Origin: Candidatus Bilophila faecipullorum
GTDB taxonomy: Bacteria > Desulfobacterota > Desulfovibrionia > Desulfovibrionales > Desulfovibrionaceae
Assembly (NCBI GenBank): GCA_944326695.1
Contig: CALVEZ010000013.1
Location: 16,984 to 80,983 of the forward strand
Length of the DNA: 64,000 nucleotides
Direction of reading: 5' to 3'
Part shown: piece by piece, positions 52,295 through 61,676 of the stretch
How positions within the stretch are numbered: position 1 is the stretch's first letter
Layout: each line of letters starts with the position of its first letter
Position numbers and translations under genes: made by a program
The notes under the pieces: model-generated
What the model was told of the DNA's origin: nothing
What the model saw: only the letters and a program-made list of their open reading frames with translations
Databases searched by the model: none

Positions 52295-52771
52295 ATGAGC
52301 AAGGAATATGATCCCTACATGCACACCGCCGAGCACGTGCTGAATCAGACGATGGTCCGTCTTTTCGGATGCGGCCGTTCGTTCAGCTCGCATCTCAACG
52401 CAGACAAGTCCAAGTGTGATTATCATTTTCCCCGTCCCCTTGAAGACGCCGAGGCCGCCGAAATCGAGCGCCGCGTCAATGAGGTGCTGGGCCGGAATCT
52501 TCCGGTGCGTACGGAAACGCTGCCCCGCGCCGAGGCTGAGAGCAAGGTCGATCTGGGCAGGCTCCCCGCGCATCTGGAGGGGGAAGAGGCGCTTATGGTC
52601 CGTATCGTCACCGTGGGCGACTACGACATCTGCCCCTGCATCGGGGAGCATGTGGAAAATACATCGCAGGTAGGGGCCTTCCGCCTCGTTTCGCACGATT
52701 TCACCCCGCCGCAGGCCGGAGAGACGTCCGGACGGCTGCGTTTGCGCTTCAAACTGAAGAAAACGGCCTGA
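52295..52771 (+). CDS. AlaX-like / tRNA-SAD domain protein
   Basis: Encodes 158 residues. HTAEHVLNQ (about 10-18) and CPCIGEHV (about 113-120) reproduce the HxxxH ... CxxxH zinc site of alanyl-tRNA editing domains. The protein is short, comprising the editing domain only, so it may be a free-standing trans-editing deacylase acting on mischarged tRNA or free amino-acyl substrates. RBS AAGGAG. It is followed 67 bp later by the ddh gene. Confidence 0.75.
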   Translation: MSKEYDPYMHTAEHVLNQTMVRLFGCGRSFSSHLNADKSKCDYHFPRPLEDAEAAEIERRVNEVLGRNLPVRTETLPRAEAESKVDLGRLPAHLEGEEALMVRIVTVGDYDICPCIGEHVENTSQVGAFRLVSHDFTPPQAGETSGRLRLRFKLKKTA

Positions 52772-52838
52772 ACCGGCTGTTTTACAAGCCGGAATTTTCA
52801 TGCTTTAATAATTCTTCACACTTTTTCTGGAGGAAGCA

Positions 52839-53768
52839 ATGTCAATTAAAGCTGCCGTCATCGGTTTGGGCAATATCGGACGTTATGCCGTTGAAGCGCT
52901 GGAAGCCGCGCCGGATTTTACCTGCGTGGGCGTCGTGCGCCGTAAGGAATCTCTGGGCACGGCCCCGCATGATCTGCGTGGCGTGGCCGAATACGCCAGC
53001 CTCGCTGATCTCGAAGCCGTTTCCGGGAAGCCGGACGTCCTGCTCCTGTGCGCGCCGTCCCGCAAGATTCCCGAAGTGGCGGGCGATCTGCTCGGCAAGG
53101 GCTACAATACCGTGGACAGCTTCGACATCCATGACCGCATCGTGGAAACCATCGGCGTTCTGGAAGCGCAGGCCGCCAAGGGCGGGGCCGTGGCCGTCAC
53201 CGCCGCCGGATGGGACCCCGGCACGGATTCCGCCATGCGCGCCCTTTTTGAGGCGATGGTGCCCGTGGGCACGACCTTTACCAACTTCGGACGGGGCCGT
53301 TCCATGGGCCACTCCGTGGCCGCCCGCGCTCTGCCCGGCGTGGCCGACGCCACTTCCATCACCATTCCCCTCGGCGGAGGCCGTCACTCGCGCCTCGTCT
53401 ACGTAGTGCTTGAAGGGGGCGCGGCCTTTGAAGACGTGCACGCCGCGATCAAGGCCGATCCCTACTTCGCCCACGATCCGCTGGAAGTGCGGCAGGTGAC
53501 GCAGGAGGAACTTCCCCGCGTGGCCGACGCCTCGCATGGCGTGCTCATGGAACGCCTCGGCGCGTCCGGGCTGACCGCCAACCAGCATCTGACCTTCGAC
53601 ATGCGCATCGACAACCCCGCGTTGACCGCGCAGGTGCTCGTGTCCTCCGCCCGCGCCGCCGTCCGTCTGGCGCAGGCCGGAAGGCCCGGCGCGTATACGC
53701 TCATCGACGTGCCTCCGGTCCTGCTGCTGCCCGGCGAGCGCATGGCCAACATCGGACGTCTGGTGTAG
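52839..53768 (+). CDS. ddh: meso-Diaminopimelate D-dehydrogenase
   Basis: Encodes 309 residues behind GGAGGAAG. N-terminal NADP-binding Rossmann motif VIGLGNIGRYA (about 7-17), LLCAPSRKIPE, and the substrate region AGWDPGTDSAMR (about 123-134) with GRGRSMGHS. It aminates tetrahydrodipicolinate directly to meso-DAP with NADPH and ammonia, a one-step path to lysine and peptidoglycan. Domain order is canonical and the length is usual for the family; other amino-acid dehydrogenases of the group are less likely. Confidence 0.88.
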   Translation: MSIKAAVIGLGNIGRYAVEALEAAPDFTCVGVVRRKESLGTAPHDLRGVAEYASLADLEAVSGKPDVLLLCAPSRKIPEVAGDLLGKGYNTVDSFDIHDRIVETIGVLEAQAAKGGAVAVTAAGWDPGTDSAMRALFEAMVPVGTTFTNFGRGRSMGHSVAARALPGVADATSITIPLGGGRHSRLVYVVLEGGAAFEDVHAAIKADPYFAHDPLEVRQVTQEELPRVADASHGVLMERLGASGLTANQHLTFDMRIDNPALTAQVLVSSARAAVRLAQAGRPGAYTLIDVPPVLLLPGERMANIGRLV

Positions 53769-53797
53769 CGTCTCCTGTTTCCTCTCAATAGGAATGG

Positions 53798-53825
53798 AAA
53801 GAGCCCTTGCCCAAGGGCTCTTTTT
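53798..53825 (+). terminator. Terminator after ddh
   Basis: AAAGAGCCCTTG/CAAGGGCTCTTT perfect stem with minimal loop, followed by T residues. Confidence 0.9.
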
Positions 53826-54065
53826 GCGTTGTGCTTCTGCCACATTCGAGGAAAACGAAGACGCGCCGACACGGGAAAGCCGAGGTTTGAGGGCATCCGG
53901 GCCTTGCCTTGGGTGCAAGGGCCGCTCTCGGTGCGGGGAAGGGAGGCCCGGCGTCTCGGCGCTGCGCTGGCGGGGGGCCTCCACCTCGGAGGGCGCGGCT
54001 GCGAGGCATCCTGAGAGGGAGGCACAGTCGGGCCGTTCTTCTGCGGAAAGGGGAGGGCAATGAAA

Positions 54066-54093
54066 AAAGCCCGGCTTTGTGGGCCGGGCCTTT
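54066..54093. terminator. GC-rich hairpin with A/T flanks
   Basis: 7-bp stem GCCCGGC/GCCGGGC with A-run left and CTTT right; may act in either direction. Confidence 0.6.
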
Positions 54094-54213
54094 CTCATGA
54101 ACGTACAAGAAAGTTTATCTATGGAATGGCACTGCGGCGTCACTACGGCAGGCCGTGCACGGGAATGATGAATATCTATAAAATGACGTTTCCGAAAGGG
54201 AAACGGTGGAAAG

Positions 54214-54248
54214 AAAAACCCTCGCTCCAGCCTTGAGGCGAGCAAGGG
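54214..54248 (-). terminator. Terminator of tRNA-Gly
   Basis: CCCTCGCT paired with AGCAAGGG across one mismatch (54219-54226 with 54241-54248); on the minus strand a T5 run follows at 54214-54218. It lies about 10 bp past the tRNA 3' end. Confidence 0.75.
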
Positions 54249-54258
54249 TAAAAATATA

Positions 54259-54333
<75 letters not shown>

Positions 54334-54500
54334 AGAACGAGAGAGTGTTTATATCGGCTCCATCTTTTCGTCAAGCGTTTTCTTCGGAAAAAAGAAAAAT
54401 TTTTCGCCGCCCGGGACCGGACCGGGCGTTGCGTCCGGATGCGGGATACGATACACAGCAACGGCGTCATTGTTTTCAACCTGTTGCATGAGGATGATCC

Positions 54501-55691
54501 GTGGTGTCCCGTTCGCTTTCCTTTGTTGCGGCTTTCTTTTTCTGTGCGCTCACGCTTTCCGGCTGCGCGGGGAAGGCTCCCCGGCCCGAGCCCGTCGCGC
54601 CGGAGGTTCCCGAGGCCGTGCGTGTTGAGCCTCTGGCCGAGCCGGGCGTTTTCCCGGTCCCGGAAGACGAGGCTCTGCGGCTTTCGCGTGGCCTGGCCCC
54701 GCACAGGCAAGGCTTGCGCTCCTGGAAGGATATGCGTTTCGCCGTGGAGCAGAGCCTCGCGCACGTGCGCTCGAAACCGGCCTCCCGGCTGGCGCTGGAT
54801 TTTCCCGATCTGCAAGTGACCTATGGCGATCTGGCCCGCTCGCTGGAACGTTTGCGGCGCGATCTGCCTTTCCTCGATGCCGCGCCGGAACTGCTGGCCG
54901 AGGATTTCCGCTGGCTGCGCATCGGGCCGGATTTCGGCTTTACGGGCTATTACGAGCCTGAAATCGCCGCCTCGCGCGTGCGCACGGCGAAGTATCGGCA
55001 TCCTCTTTATAAAAGGCCCCCGGACCTGCGGCGCAAACGCCCCTACCATTCCCGGCACGCCATCGACTGCAAGGGCGCGTTGCGTGGGCGCGGGCTTGAG
55101 CTGGCGTGGGTCGAGGACCCGGTGGACATCTTCATGCTTCAGATTCAGGGCTCGGGCCGCCTGCGCTTTGAGGACGGGAGCGTGCGGCCTGTCCTGTACG
55201 ACGGGCAGAACGGGCACAAATACGTGTCGCTGGGCCGGGTGATGGTGGATCGGGGTCTCTTGCAGCGCGAAGAGGTGAGCATGTTTTCCATCCGGGAGTG
55301 GCTGGCCGCGCACCCCGGGGAAACGCGCGAGCTTTTGGACACCAACCCGAGTTACGTCTTTTTCAGGCTCGGCACGCCGGGCCAGCGCAATGCCAACGGC
55401 AGCATGGGCCGACGGCTGACCCCCTGGGTGAGCGTGGCCACGGATCAGGGCGTATTGCCCAACGGCGCGCTGACGCTCATGAACCTGACTCTGCCGGACG
55501 GGCAGGGCGAGCATAGCCTCCCCTTCAACGCCCTGACGCTGCCGCAGGATACGGGCGGGGCCATCAAGCGCAACCGTGTGGACCTCTTCTGCGGTTCGGG
55601 GGAGACGGCGACGCATACGGCCAGCTATCTGGACACGCGGGGGGCGGTCTTCCTGCTGCTGCCCCGTGAAAAGCCGAAACAAAAAATCTAG
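54501..55691 (+). CDS. mltA: Membrane-bound lytic murein transglycosylase A (lipoprotein)
   Basis: Encodes 396 residues from tandem GTG codons behind ATGAGGAT. Lipoprotein signal with lipobox LSGC (about 18-21), MltA barrel domain with FTGYYEPEIAAS (about 148-159), DIFMLQIQGSGRL (about 214-226), and the C-terminal 3D domain whose aspartates lie in LPQDTGGAIKRNRVDLFCG (about 350-368). It cleaves glycan to 1,6-anhydromuropeptides at the outer membrane. The first gene of a rightward run with the acyltransferase pair. Confidence 0.92.
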   Translation: MVSRSLSFVAAFFFCALTLSGCAGKAPRPEPVAPEVPEAVRVEPLAEPGVFPVPEDEALRLSRGLAPHRQGLRSWKDMRFAVEQSLAHVRSKPASRLALDFPDLQVTYGDLARSLERLRRDLPFLDAAPELLAEDFRWLRIGPDFGFTGYYEPEIAASRVRTAKYRHPLYKRPPDLRRKRPYHSRHAIDCKGALRGRGLELAWVEDPVDIFMLQIQGSGRLRFEDGSVRPVLYDGQNGHKYVSLGRVMVDRGLLQREEVSMFSIREWLAAHPGETRELLDTNPSYVFFRLGTPGQRNANGSMGRRLTPWVSVATDQGVLPNGALTLMNLTLPDGQGEHSLPFNALTLPQDTGGAIKRNRVDLFCGSGETATHTASYLDTRGAVFLLLPREKPKQKI

Positions 55692-55809
55692 TTATTACCA
55701 CGAAGTAGGCGAAAAAGCGGCGGCCTTGCCTTGTCAGGTCCGCTCCTTTCCGTTATCGTGCGCGAACGGTATTTTTCCCGCTCAGGACCTTTTGCCCGGA
55801 TAGGCACCG

Positions 55810-57255
55810 ATGAATTTTGTTACGCTGGAGTTCGCGTCCTTTTTGCTGTTTGTCTTGGTGGCGGGCTGGCTGCTGCGCGACCGCGACGAGGCGTACCGGG
55901 CCTTTCTGCTTTTGTGCAACCTCTTTTTTTATGCCGTAGCCGGGATCGCCTTCGTGCCGCTCCTGCTGGCGGTGGCCGTGCTCAACTGGGGGACGGCGCA
56001 CCTGCTCGCCCGTTTCCGGGAGCGCCCCCGCGTACGCAAGGCCCTCATCGTAGCGGACGTGGCCGCGCACGTCTGCCTCCTCGCGTTCTTCAAATATTAC
56101 GAATTCCTTGTGCTCGGGCTGGAATCGCTGGCGAGCCTCGGCGGTTTCGGCATGGGGCTTGTCGCCCACGCTCTGCCGGGTACGGATATGCTCTTTCCGG
56201 TGGGGCTCTCCTTCTACACCTTTCAGGGCCTGTCCTACGCCGTCGATCACTACCGCAATCCCGACGAGCCGCCGCGTGCCTTTCTCGATGTCCTGCTTTT
56301 CGTGTCCTTTTTCCCCACGATCATGGCCGGGCCCATCCTGCGGGCGCGGCAGTTCCTGCCCCAGCTCGGGCATCGGACATGGGAATCGAGGGACGTGCAG
56401 GAGGGCTTTGCCCTGATCCTGAGCGGCCTCTTCAAGAAGGTGGTCATCGCGAGCTACCTTTCCGAGCACATCGTGCGCGGCGTTTTCGAGTCGCCGGAAT
56501 TCTATTCCTCATGGGCTGTGCTGGCGGCGGTCTATGCCTATTCCATCCAGATATTCTGCGACTTTTCGGGCTATTCGGACATGGCCGTGGGGGTAGGGCG
56601 GCTGATGGGCTTCCGCCTGCCGGAAAACTTCCGTTCGCCCTATCTGGCCCTGAACGTGCAGGATTTCTGGCGGCGCTGGCACATCACCCTGTCTTTGTGG
56701 CTGCGCGACTACCTCTATATCCCGCTCGGCGGCAGCCGCAGGGGAAACCGCTACCTCAACCTGATCATCACGATGGCCCTTGGCGGGCTGTGGCACGGCT
56801 CGCACCTGCGCTTTCTGATATGGGGCGTCATGCACGGGGTAGGGCTCGCGGTGGTGCACGCCTTCCATCAGCTCAAGCCCCGGCTTTGGCCCGGGCCCGT
56901 GGAGAATACGGTCCTGCGCTGGTGCGGCATGGCGGCGGCGTGGCTTTTGACTTTCCATTTCGTATCCCTCCTGTGGATTTTCTTCCGCGCCGAGGACATG
57001 GAGCGCAGCCTTGAAATCCTGCGCCGTCTCCTGTTCTTCGGCCAGCCCGGAGAGGGCTTTCCCCTGCTGGTGGTTCCGGCGGTGGCGGCGGGTCTGCTCG
57101 TGCAGCTCTATGGCGCGCGGCTCTTTCGCGGCTTCGTGGACATGCAAGATCGCCTCCCGTGGGCGGCGCAGGCCGTGGTGCTGGCGCTTCTCGGCGGCTT
57201 CATCCTCAGGATGGGGCCGGACGGCGTCATGCCCTTCATTTACTTCCAATTTTGA
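55810..57255 (+). CDS. MBOAT-family O-acyltransferase (AlgI/PatA-like)
   Basis: Encodes 481 residues with about ten to twelve hydrophobic segments. MBOAT signatures are present: WRRWHITLSLWLRDYLYIPLGG (split at about 292-313) and the catalytic His in LGGLWHGSHLRF (about 323-334). Such proteins move acetyl groups across the inner membrane onto extracytoplasmic polysaccharide. The downstream SGNH/esterase fusion (18 bp gap) would be the acyl-transfer or deacylating partner, as DltB/DltD or AlgI/AlgJ-X pairs do. Confidence 0.9.
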   Translation: MNFVTLEFASFLLFVLVAGWLLRDRDEAYRAFLLLCNLFFYAVAGIAFVPLLLAVAVLNWGTAHLLARFRERPRVRKALIVADVAAHVCLLAFFKYYEFLVLGLESLASLGGFGMGLVAHALPGTDMLFPVGLSFYTFQGLSYAVDHYRNPDEPPRAFLDVLLFVSFFPTIMAGPILRARQFLPQLGHRTWESRDVQEGFALILSGLFKKVVIASYLSEHIVRGVFESPEFYSSWAVLAAVYAYSIQIFCDFSGYSDMAVGVGRLMGFRLPENFRSPYLALNVQDFWRRWHITLSLWLRDYLYIPLGGSRRGNRYLNLIITMALGGLWHGSHLRFLIWGVMHGVGLAVVHAFHQLKPRLWPGPVENTVLRWCGMAAAWLLTFHFVSLLWIFFRAEDMERSLEILRRLLFFGQPGEGFPLLVVPAVAAGLLVQLYGARLFRGFVDMQDRLPWAAQAVVLALLGGFILRMGPDGVMPFIYFQF

Positions 57256-57273
57256 TCCCATGAGGGACGGCGG

Positions 57274-59409
57274 ATGAAGAACCCATTCCGACCCGGACGA
57301 GGAACGCTGACGTCGGGCCGCGCTTGCGCCGTCTACGCGCTGGCTTTCGTGCTGATGCTGCTTTTGGATGCGGAACGCTTTTCCGGCTTTCTGGACCGGG
57401 CCGGGGCGGATTTCGCGCCCGCTGCCGCTTTGGGGGGCATGGTGCGCGAAGGGGCCGAGATCACGGGCCTTGCCGCGCTGTCTCGAGCGGAAACCCGGCT
57501 GGTGGCCGATTTCGCCGTGGAGAGGGTCATCGGCGCGGAACCTGCGCCGCAGGACGCGGTGGCCGACGCGCTGGGCGATTTTTCCCGAGGGGACGGGAAA
57601 ACTCCTCTTTCTTCCGCAGAATCCCTTGACGGCGCGGGGGGCCAGACTCCGGCCTCTTCCGCCTCTTCGTCCGGTGCGGCGGGTCTTGCGCCTCAAACGC
57701 CGCCTGCCTCCCCGTCAGGTGCGGGGAAGGTTCCGCCTCACGCCCCTGCCGCCGCGCCGGAAGGGGCCGCCACTTCCGTTCCCCTGCCTGACGTTTCCGT
57801 GGATACCCGGGAGAAGGGCAATGCCCCCACGGCCGTCGAACCTTCCCGCGCGCCCACCCTTGCTTCCCCGGACGCCGTACCGCCGAGCATACCCGAAACC
57901 GCCGTCCCGCCTCAGTCGGAGAAACACACGGGCAAGCCCAAGGTGCTGCTTGTGGGCGACTCCATGATGATGGAAGGCTTCGGCCCCGTGCTCCAGCGGA
58001 CCCTGCGCAAGCGCCCCGATATGGAGGTCGTACGTGAGGGCAAGTATTCCACGGGCCTGAGCCGGGAGGATTATTTCGACTGGCCCGCGCACCTTCAGGA
58101 CCTTGTGGCGAAGCACAATCCCGATGTGATCGTGATCTGCATGGGGGCCAACGATCCGCAGGACATCATCGACGAAAATAAAAAGCGCCATCATGCGGAC
58201 AGCGAGTCATGGAGGGCCATCTATCGTAGCCGGGCGGAACGCCTGCTGGCTGTAGCCACGTCGCGGGGCGCGAAAGTCGTCTGGGCAGGGCTGCCGATCA
58301 TGGGCAAGGAACCCTATGCGACGCGCATCCGTCGCCTGAGCGATGTGCAAGAGCAGGCCTGTGGCGTCTATCACGCGGATTTTGTGGATACCGTGCGCGT
58401 GCTGGCCGACGAGCAGGGGGCCTATGCCACCTTCAAGAAAGACGAAAAGGGCCGTCACGTGCGCCTGCGCTACAAGGATATGGTGCATGTGACCGAAGAT
58501 GGTGGAGCCATGCTGACCGCCGCCGTGGTGCCCGCCATCGAAAAGGCGCTCGCGGCTTCCCGAGAGAAAGCGTCCGACCCCGCCGCATCGCCCGCCGTTT
58601 CTGCGTCTCCCGCGTCCCCCGCCGCCGGACCTTCTTCCGTCGTTGGCCCTTCGGAAACCTCCGGAATGCCCTTTACGCTGCGGTCCGCGCTGCGAAGCGG
58701 GGATGTGGACTGCTACGCCTTCCTTCCGGCGAACCGCCGCCCGGAGGAGCGTTTCCCGGTCGTCTATCTTCTGCACGGTGCCTTTGAAGGCGCGGATGTG
58801 TGGAACCGCGAGGCGGGCACGCTGCTGACGGACCTTGCGACGCGCCACCGCCTTGTCCTGATTGCGCCTTCCTGCGGCAAGACCGGCTGGTATGCGGACA
58901 GCCCGCTCATAAAGAACAGCCGGATGGAAAGTTTTATTGTGCGCGAGCTTCTGCCTTTTGTGGAAGCGCATTTCCCCGTCCTGCCCAAACGGGGGATCAT
59001 GGGCATGTCGATGGGTGGGCACGGGGCCTTTGCCCTTGCGCTACGCCATCCCGGGCTTTTCGCGTCGGTCAGTTCCATGAGCGGCGTGCTCGACATCACC
59101 CGCCATGCCGGACAGTGGAAGATACGCGACGTTCTCGGCCCGCTGGCCTCGCAACGGCCCCTGTGGGAATCCTATTCCGCCCGCTTCCTGCTGGCCCGGA
59201 CGCAGCCCGCCGCCGCGCCCGCCATGTTGATTACGGTGGGGCAGGAGGATGCCGCCGTGGTGCCCGAGAACAGGGCCTTCCGCGACGCCCTGCGCAAGGG
59301 CGGTTTTAATTACCAGTACCGGGAATCCGCCGGACGGCACGACTGGGCCTATTGGCGCGAGGAGATACCCTTGCACATCGCCTTTCATGCCGGAATCCTG
59401 CAACGCTAG
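57274..59409 (+). CDS. SGNH (DUF459-type) hydrolase fused to an esterase domain
   Basis: Encodes 711 residues. N-terminal signal-anchor (about 15-30), a Pro/Ser/Ala-rich linker (about 100-215), an SGNH domain (about 220-435) with block I VLLVGDSMM (nucleophile Ser), GANDP (block III) and DMVHVTEDG with Asp/His; a second low-complexity linker; then an alpha/beta hydrolase of the esterase D type (about 470-711) with nucleophile elbow GMSMGGHGA and a terminal HDWAYWR His. The double-enzyme layout is unusual. It presumably acts in the periplasm on acyl groups delivered by the MBOAT partner. Confidence 0.85.
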   Translation: MKNPFRPGRGTLTSGRACAVYALAFVLMLLLDAERFSGFLDRAGADFAPAAALGGMVREGAEITGLAALSRAETRLVADFAVERVIGAEPAPQDAVADALGDFSRGDGKTPLSSAESLDGAGGQTPASSASSSGAAGLAPQTPPASPSGAGKVPPHAPAAAPEGAATSVPLPDVSVDTREKGNAPTAVEPSRAPTLASPDAVPPSIPETAVPPQSEKHTGKPKVLLVGDSMMMEGFGPVLQRTLRKRPDMEVVREGKYSTGLSREDYFDWPAHLQDLVAKHNPDVIVICMGANDPQDIIDENKKRHHADSESWRAIYRSRAERLLAVATSRGAKVVWAGLPIMGKEPYATRIRRLSDVQEQACGVYHADFVDTVRVLADEQGAYATFKKDEKGRHVRLRYKDMVHVTEDGGAMLTAAVVPAIEKALAASREKASDPAASPAVSASPASPAAGPSSVVGPSETSGMPFTLRSALRSGDVDCYAFLPANRRPEERFPVVYLLHGAFEGADVWNREAGTLLTDLATRHRLVLIAPSCGKTGWYADSPLIKNSRMESFIVRELLPFVEAHFPVLPKRGIMGMSMGGHGAFALALRHPGLFASVSSMSGVLDITRHAGQWKIRDVLGPLASQRPLWESYSARFLLARTQPAAAPAMLITVGQEDAAVVPENRAFRDALRKGGFNYQYRESAGRHDWAYWREEIPLHIAFHAGILQR

Positions 59410-60052
59410 GAGCGGAGGAGAAACGTTTCCTTAGAAAGGCCCTTCCGCCCGTTTTTTTGGGCGTGGCCTGATTCTTATGAAACCCTGAGCGACGCAGTGG
59501 CGCAGGGTATCGTCGGCACAGCCGGAACCTCTATCGGCCTCTGACGCAGGGCACGGGGCGGACGGTCACGGACGACCATAAGATGAATGGATAACACTAT
59601 GAAATAAACAATAAAACCGCCAAGCTCACGTTCCTTGGCGGCACGCTGAAGGTTGAGGCTGGAACGCTGGGGCATCTTCCCGGTTTTCACCTGCAACTCC
59701 CTTCCGTTTTTTCCATTGGCCCTGCCATAACAGCCAATGGTTCTCTTTCCTCTGTGATTTCAGAATACTACGGACGAGCGTTTTCATATTGAGGAGCCTG
59801 TTGCCTCAACCGTGTCGAAAACGTCTGGAATGCCGGGGGGCTAAAAATATCAATCCCTTCCAGCAACAGAGCCTTTCCTTTCAATGCCCGACCCTCGCAC
59901 AACAGAGAGGAAAGGTTTTTCAGGGCGGCCCGTCTTTGTATCCAGGGGGACGTCATAGGCGCGGCCTCCCCACCCAGCGAAGCTTTTGGGGGGGCGGGGA
60001 GCCGGGAGAGGGGCCTTTTTGTAAAAAAGCCCCTCCCCCGGTTTTTCCATCC
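59410..60052. other. Intergenic region with a possible degraded gene and repeat copy C
   Basis: About 640 bp. In 59600-59790 a plus-strand frame reads NNKTAKLTFLGGTLKVEAGT and later ITANGSLSSVIS, reminiscent of repetitive adhesin or autotransporter passenger sequence, but there is no start or RBS and stops interrupt upstream: possibly a remnant. From 59956 the third copy of the dispersed repeat begins. Confidence 0.4.
59956..60040 (-). repeat. Dispersed 3'-end repeat, copy C (partial), after znuB
   Basis: Contains GCGCGGCCTCCCCACCCAGCG (shared with copy B), a G-rich middle, and a hairpin GGGGC-TTTTT / AAAAA-GCCCC around 60004-60040 that directly follows the stop of the leftward znuB gene. 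Relative to the gene, order is the same as for copy A. Confidence 0.7.
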
Positions 60053-60913
60053 CTATCTCTTGTCTCCACGCGCAAAGGCGAAGGCCGCACTGACGAGAAA
60101 CCAGCCGCAGGCCACGAGGATGACCGTTGCGCCGGTGGCCGTACGCGCCCATTCCTGCGCCGAGATCGCCAGCCCGGCCACGGCGGAGGTGACGCTGACG
60201 GCGAGCGACCACCAGAACATCCCTCCGGCTGTGCGGGCCAGATTGCGGGCCGTGGCCGCGGGCACGATGAGCATGGCCGTTACCAGCAGGACTCCCACCG
60301 CCCAGACGGAAAACATCACCACGAGCGCGAGCAGTCCGGCAAAGAGGTATTGCCAGAAAGCCACGTGGATACGGTGGGCCCGGGCGACCACAGGGTTGAG
60401 GCCGATGTAGAGAAGGCGGTTGTAGCCCCAGATTTGAAAGGCCGTGAGCGCGGCGAAGAGGAGCAGCAGCCAGCGGATGTCGCTTTCCGTAATGGTCAGA
60501 ATGTCGCCGTAGAGGAATTGCTGGAGATCACGGGCCACGGCGTTGTCGCGGCTGACGATGGCGAGGCCGAAGGCCATGACCGCCGAAAAGAAGACGCCGA
60601 TGATCGTGTCCGACGAAAGGGCGCTGTTGCGCTGTACGGCCATGATGCCGAAACCTACGCCTATGCCGAAGAGAGGCATGGCGAGGTGCGGATCGACCGA
60701 AAAGATCAGCCCGAGGGCCACACCTGCGAAGGCCGAATGGCTGATGGCGTCGGAAAAGAAGGCCATGCGGAAGCTGACGACCTGCACGCCCATGCTGGCG
60801 GCCATCGGCGCGAGGAGGATGAGGGCCAACATGGCCTGCTGCATGAAGCGGGCTTGCAGGCAATCGAAGGGAAGCAGGGAAACGAGGTGGTAGAGGGGCG
60901 TCAGATCAGGCAT
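60053..60913 (-). CDS. znuB: Zinc/manganese ABC transporter permease (ZnuB type)
   Basis: Encodes 286 residues with eight hydrophobic segments, ABC-3 family. The region SFRMAFFSDAISHSAFAGVALG (split at about 45-66) and SDTIIGVFFSAVMAFGL are family-typical. It forms the inner-membrane channel. Its start overlaps the end of the ATPase gene by eight bases, giving the order znuA-znuC-znuB. Confidence 0.88.
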   Translation of the reverse strand: MPDLTPLYHLVSLLPFDCLQARFMQQAMLALILLAPMAASMGVQVVSFRMAFFSDAISHSAFAGVALGLIFSVDPHLAMPLFGIGVGFGIMAVQRNSALSSDTIIGVFFSAVMAFGLAIVSRDNAVARDLQQFLYGDILTITESDIRWLLLLFAALTAFQIWGYNRLLYIGLNPVVARAHRIHVAFWQYLFAGLLALVVMFSVWAVGVLLVTAMLIVPAATARNLARTAGGMFWWSLAVSVTSAVAGLAISAQEWARTATGATVILVACGWFLVSAAFAFARGDKR

Positions 60914-61676
60914 GGGGTTCCCCCTTGCAGTCGGAGAGGAAGGCGTGGGGGTTCATAAGGCCCATGTGCATCCCGAAGAGGGCCATGAGGTTTTCTGGGG
61001 TGAGGACTTCGTCGGGCGTGCCTTCCGCGAAGACGCGGCGCTTGAGGCAGATGACGTGGGTGGCGTGGTGGAAGACCATGCCCAGATCGTGGCTGACCAT
61101 GAGCTGCGTGAAGCCTTGCGAAAGGCGCAGCTCGTCGAGCAGTTCGCAGAAAAGGTGCTCTCCCTGAAAATCCACGCCCGCCGAGGGCTCATCAAGAACC
61201 AACAGTTCCGGTTCCTGCTGGAGGGCGAGAGCCAGCAGCACGCGCTGCATCTCGCCGCCCGACAGGTTGCCGAGCCGCCGCCCGGCCAGATGCCCGGCCT
61301 TCACCATGTCGAGAAGTTCCAGCGAGCGGCGTTTCAGGGAAGGGCGGATACCGAGCCAGAGCGGGCGCTTCTGGATGCCCATGACCAGAAATTCCATGAC
61401 CGTCAGCGGCATCCCACGGTCGATGCTGATGCGCTGCGGCACGTAGCCGAGCCGCAGGGGGCCGCCGTTTTTACCCGCGCGGACGTCGATTTCTCCCCTG
61501 TAGCGCATCTCTCCGATAAGGGCGAGCAGAAGCGTGGTCTTGCCCGCACCGTTGGGCCCGACGATGACCGTACAGCTTCCCCTCGGGACCGTGGCGTCCA
61601 CATGTTCGAGGATGGGCAGGCCGCTGCGGTGGACGGAAACGTCCCGAAAGGTGATGGCGGCGTCATTCGGTTCCAA
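60906..61676 (-). CDS. znuC: Zinc/manganese ABC transporter ATP-binding protein (ZnuC type)
   Basis: Encodes about 256 residues from a TTG at 61676 (LEPNDAAITFRDVSV). That start is chosen because GGAGG sits six bases upstream and it overlaps the znuA stop by 14 bases; an upstream ATG-like start in the same frame (61766) would lie deep inside znuA. Walker A GPNGAGKTT, Q loop YVPQRISID, ABC signature LSGGEMQRV, Walker B LLVLDEP and a switch His (SHDLG) are complete. It powers import. Confidence 0.9.
   Translation of the reverse strand: MEPNDAAITFRDVSVHRSGLPILEHVDATVPRGSCTVIVGPNGAGKTTLLLALIGEMRYRGEIDVRAGKNGGPLRLGYVPQRISIDRGMPLTVMEFLVMGIQKRPLWLGIRPSLKRRSLELLDMVKAGHLAGRRLGNLSGGEMQRVLLALALQQEPELLVLDEPSAGVDFQGEHLFCELLDELRLSQGFTQLMVSHDLGMVFHHATHVICLKRRVFAEGTPDEVLTPENLMALFGMHMGLMNPHAFLSDCKGEPHA

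Larger units (their letters stand above)
53826..54258. other. Intergenic region between ddh and tRNA-Gly
   Basis: About 430 bp, no supported gene. Two hairpins: GCCCGGC/GCCGGGC at 54069-54089 with A and T flanks, and the tRNA-Gly terminator at 54214-54248. Confidence 0.6.

Noticed and set aside
59789..60958. A 389-codon plus-strand frame opposite znuB
   Set aside because: Composition is typical antisense (His/Gly/Glu/Arg), and znuB on the minus strand is well supported.
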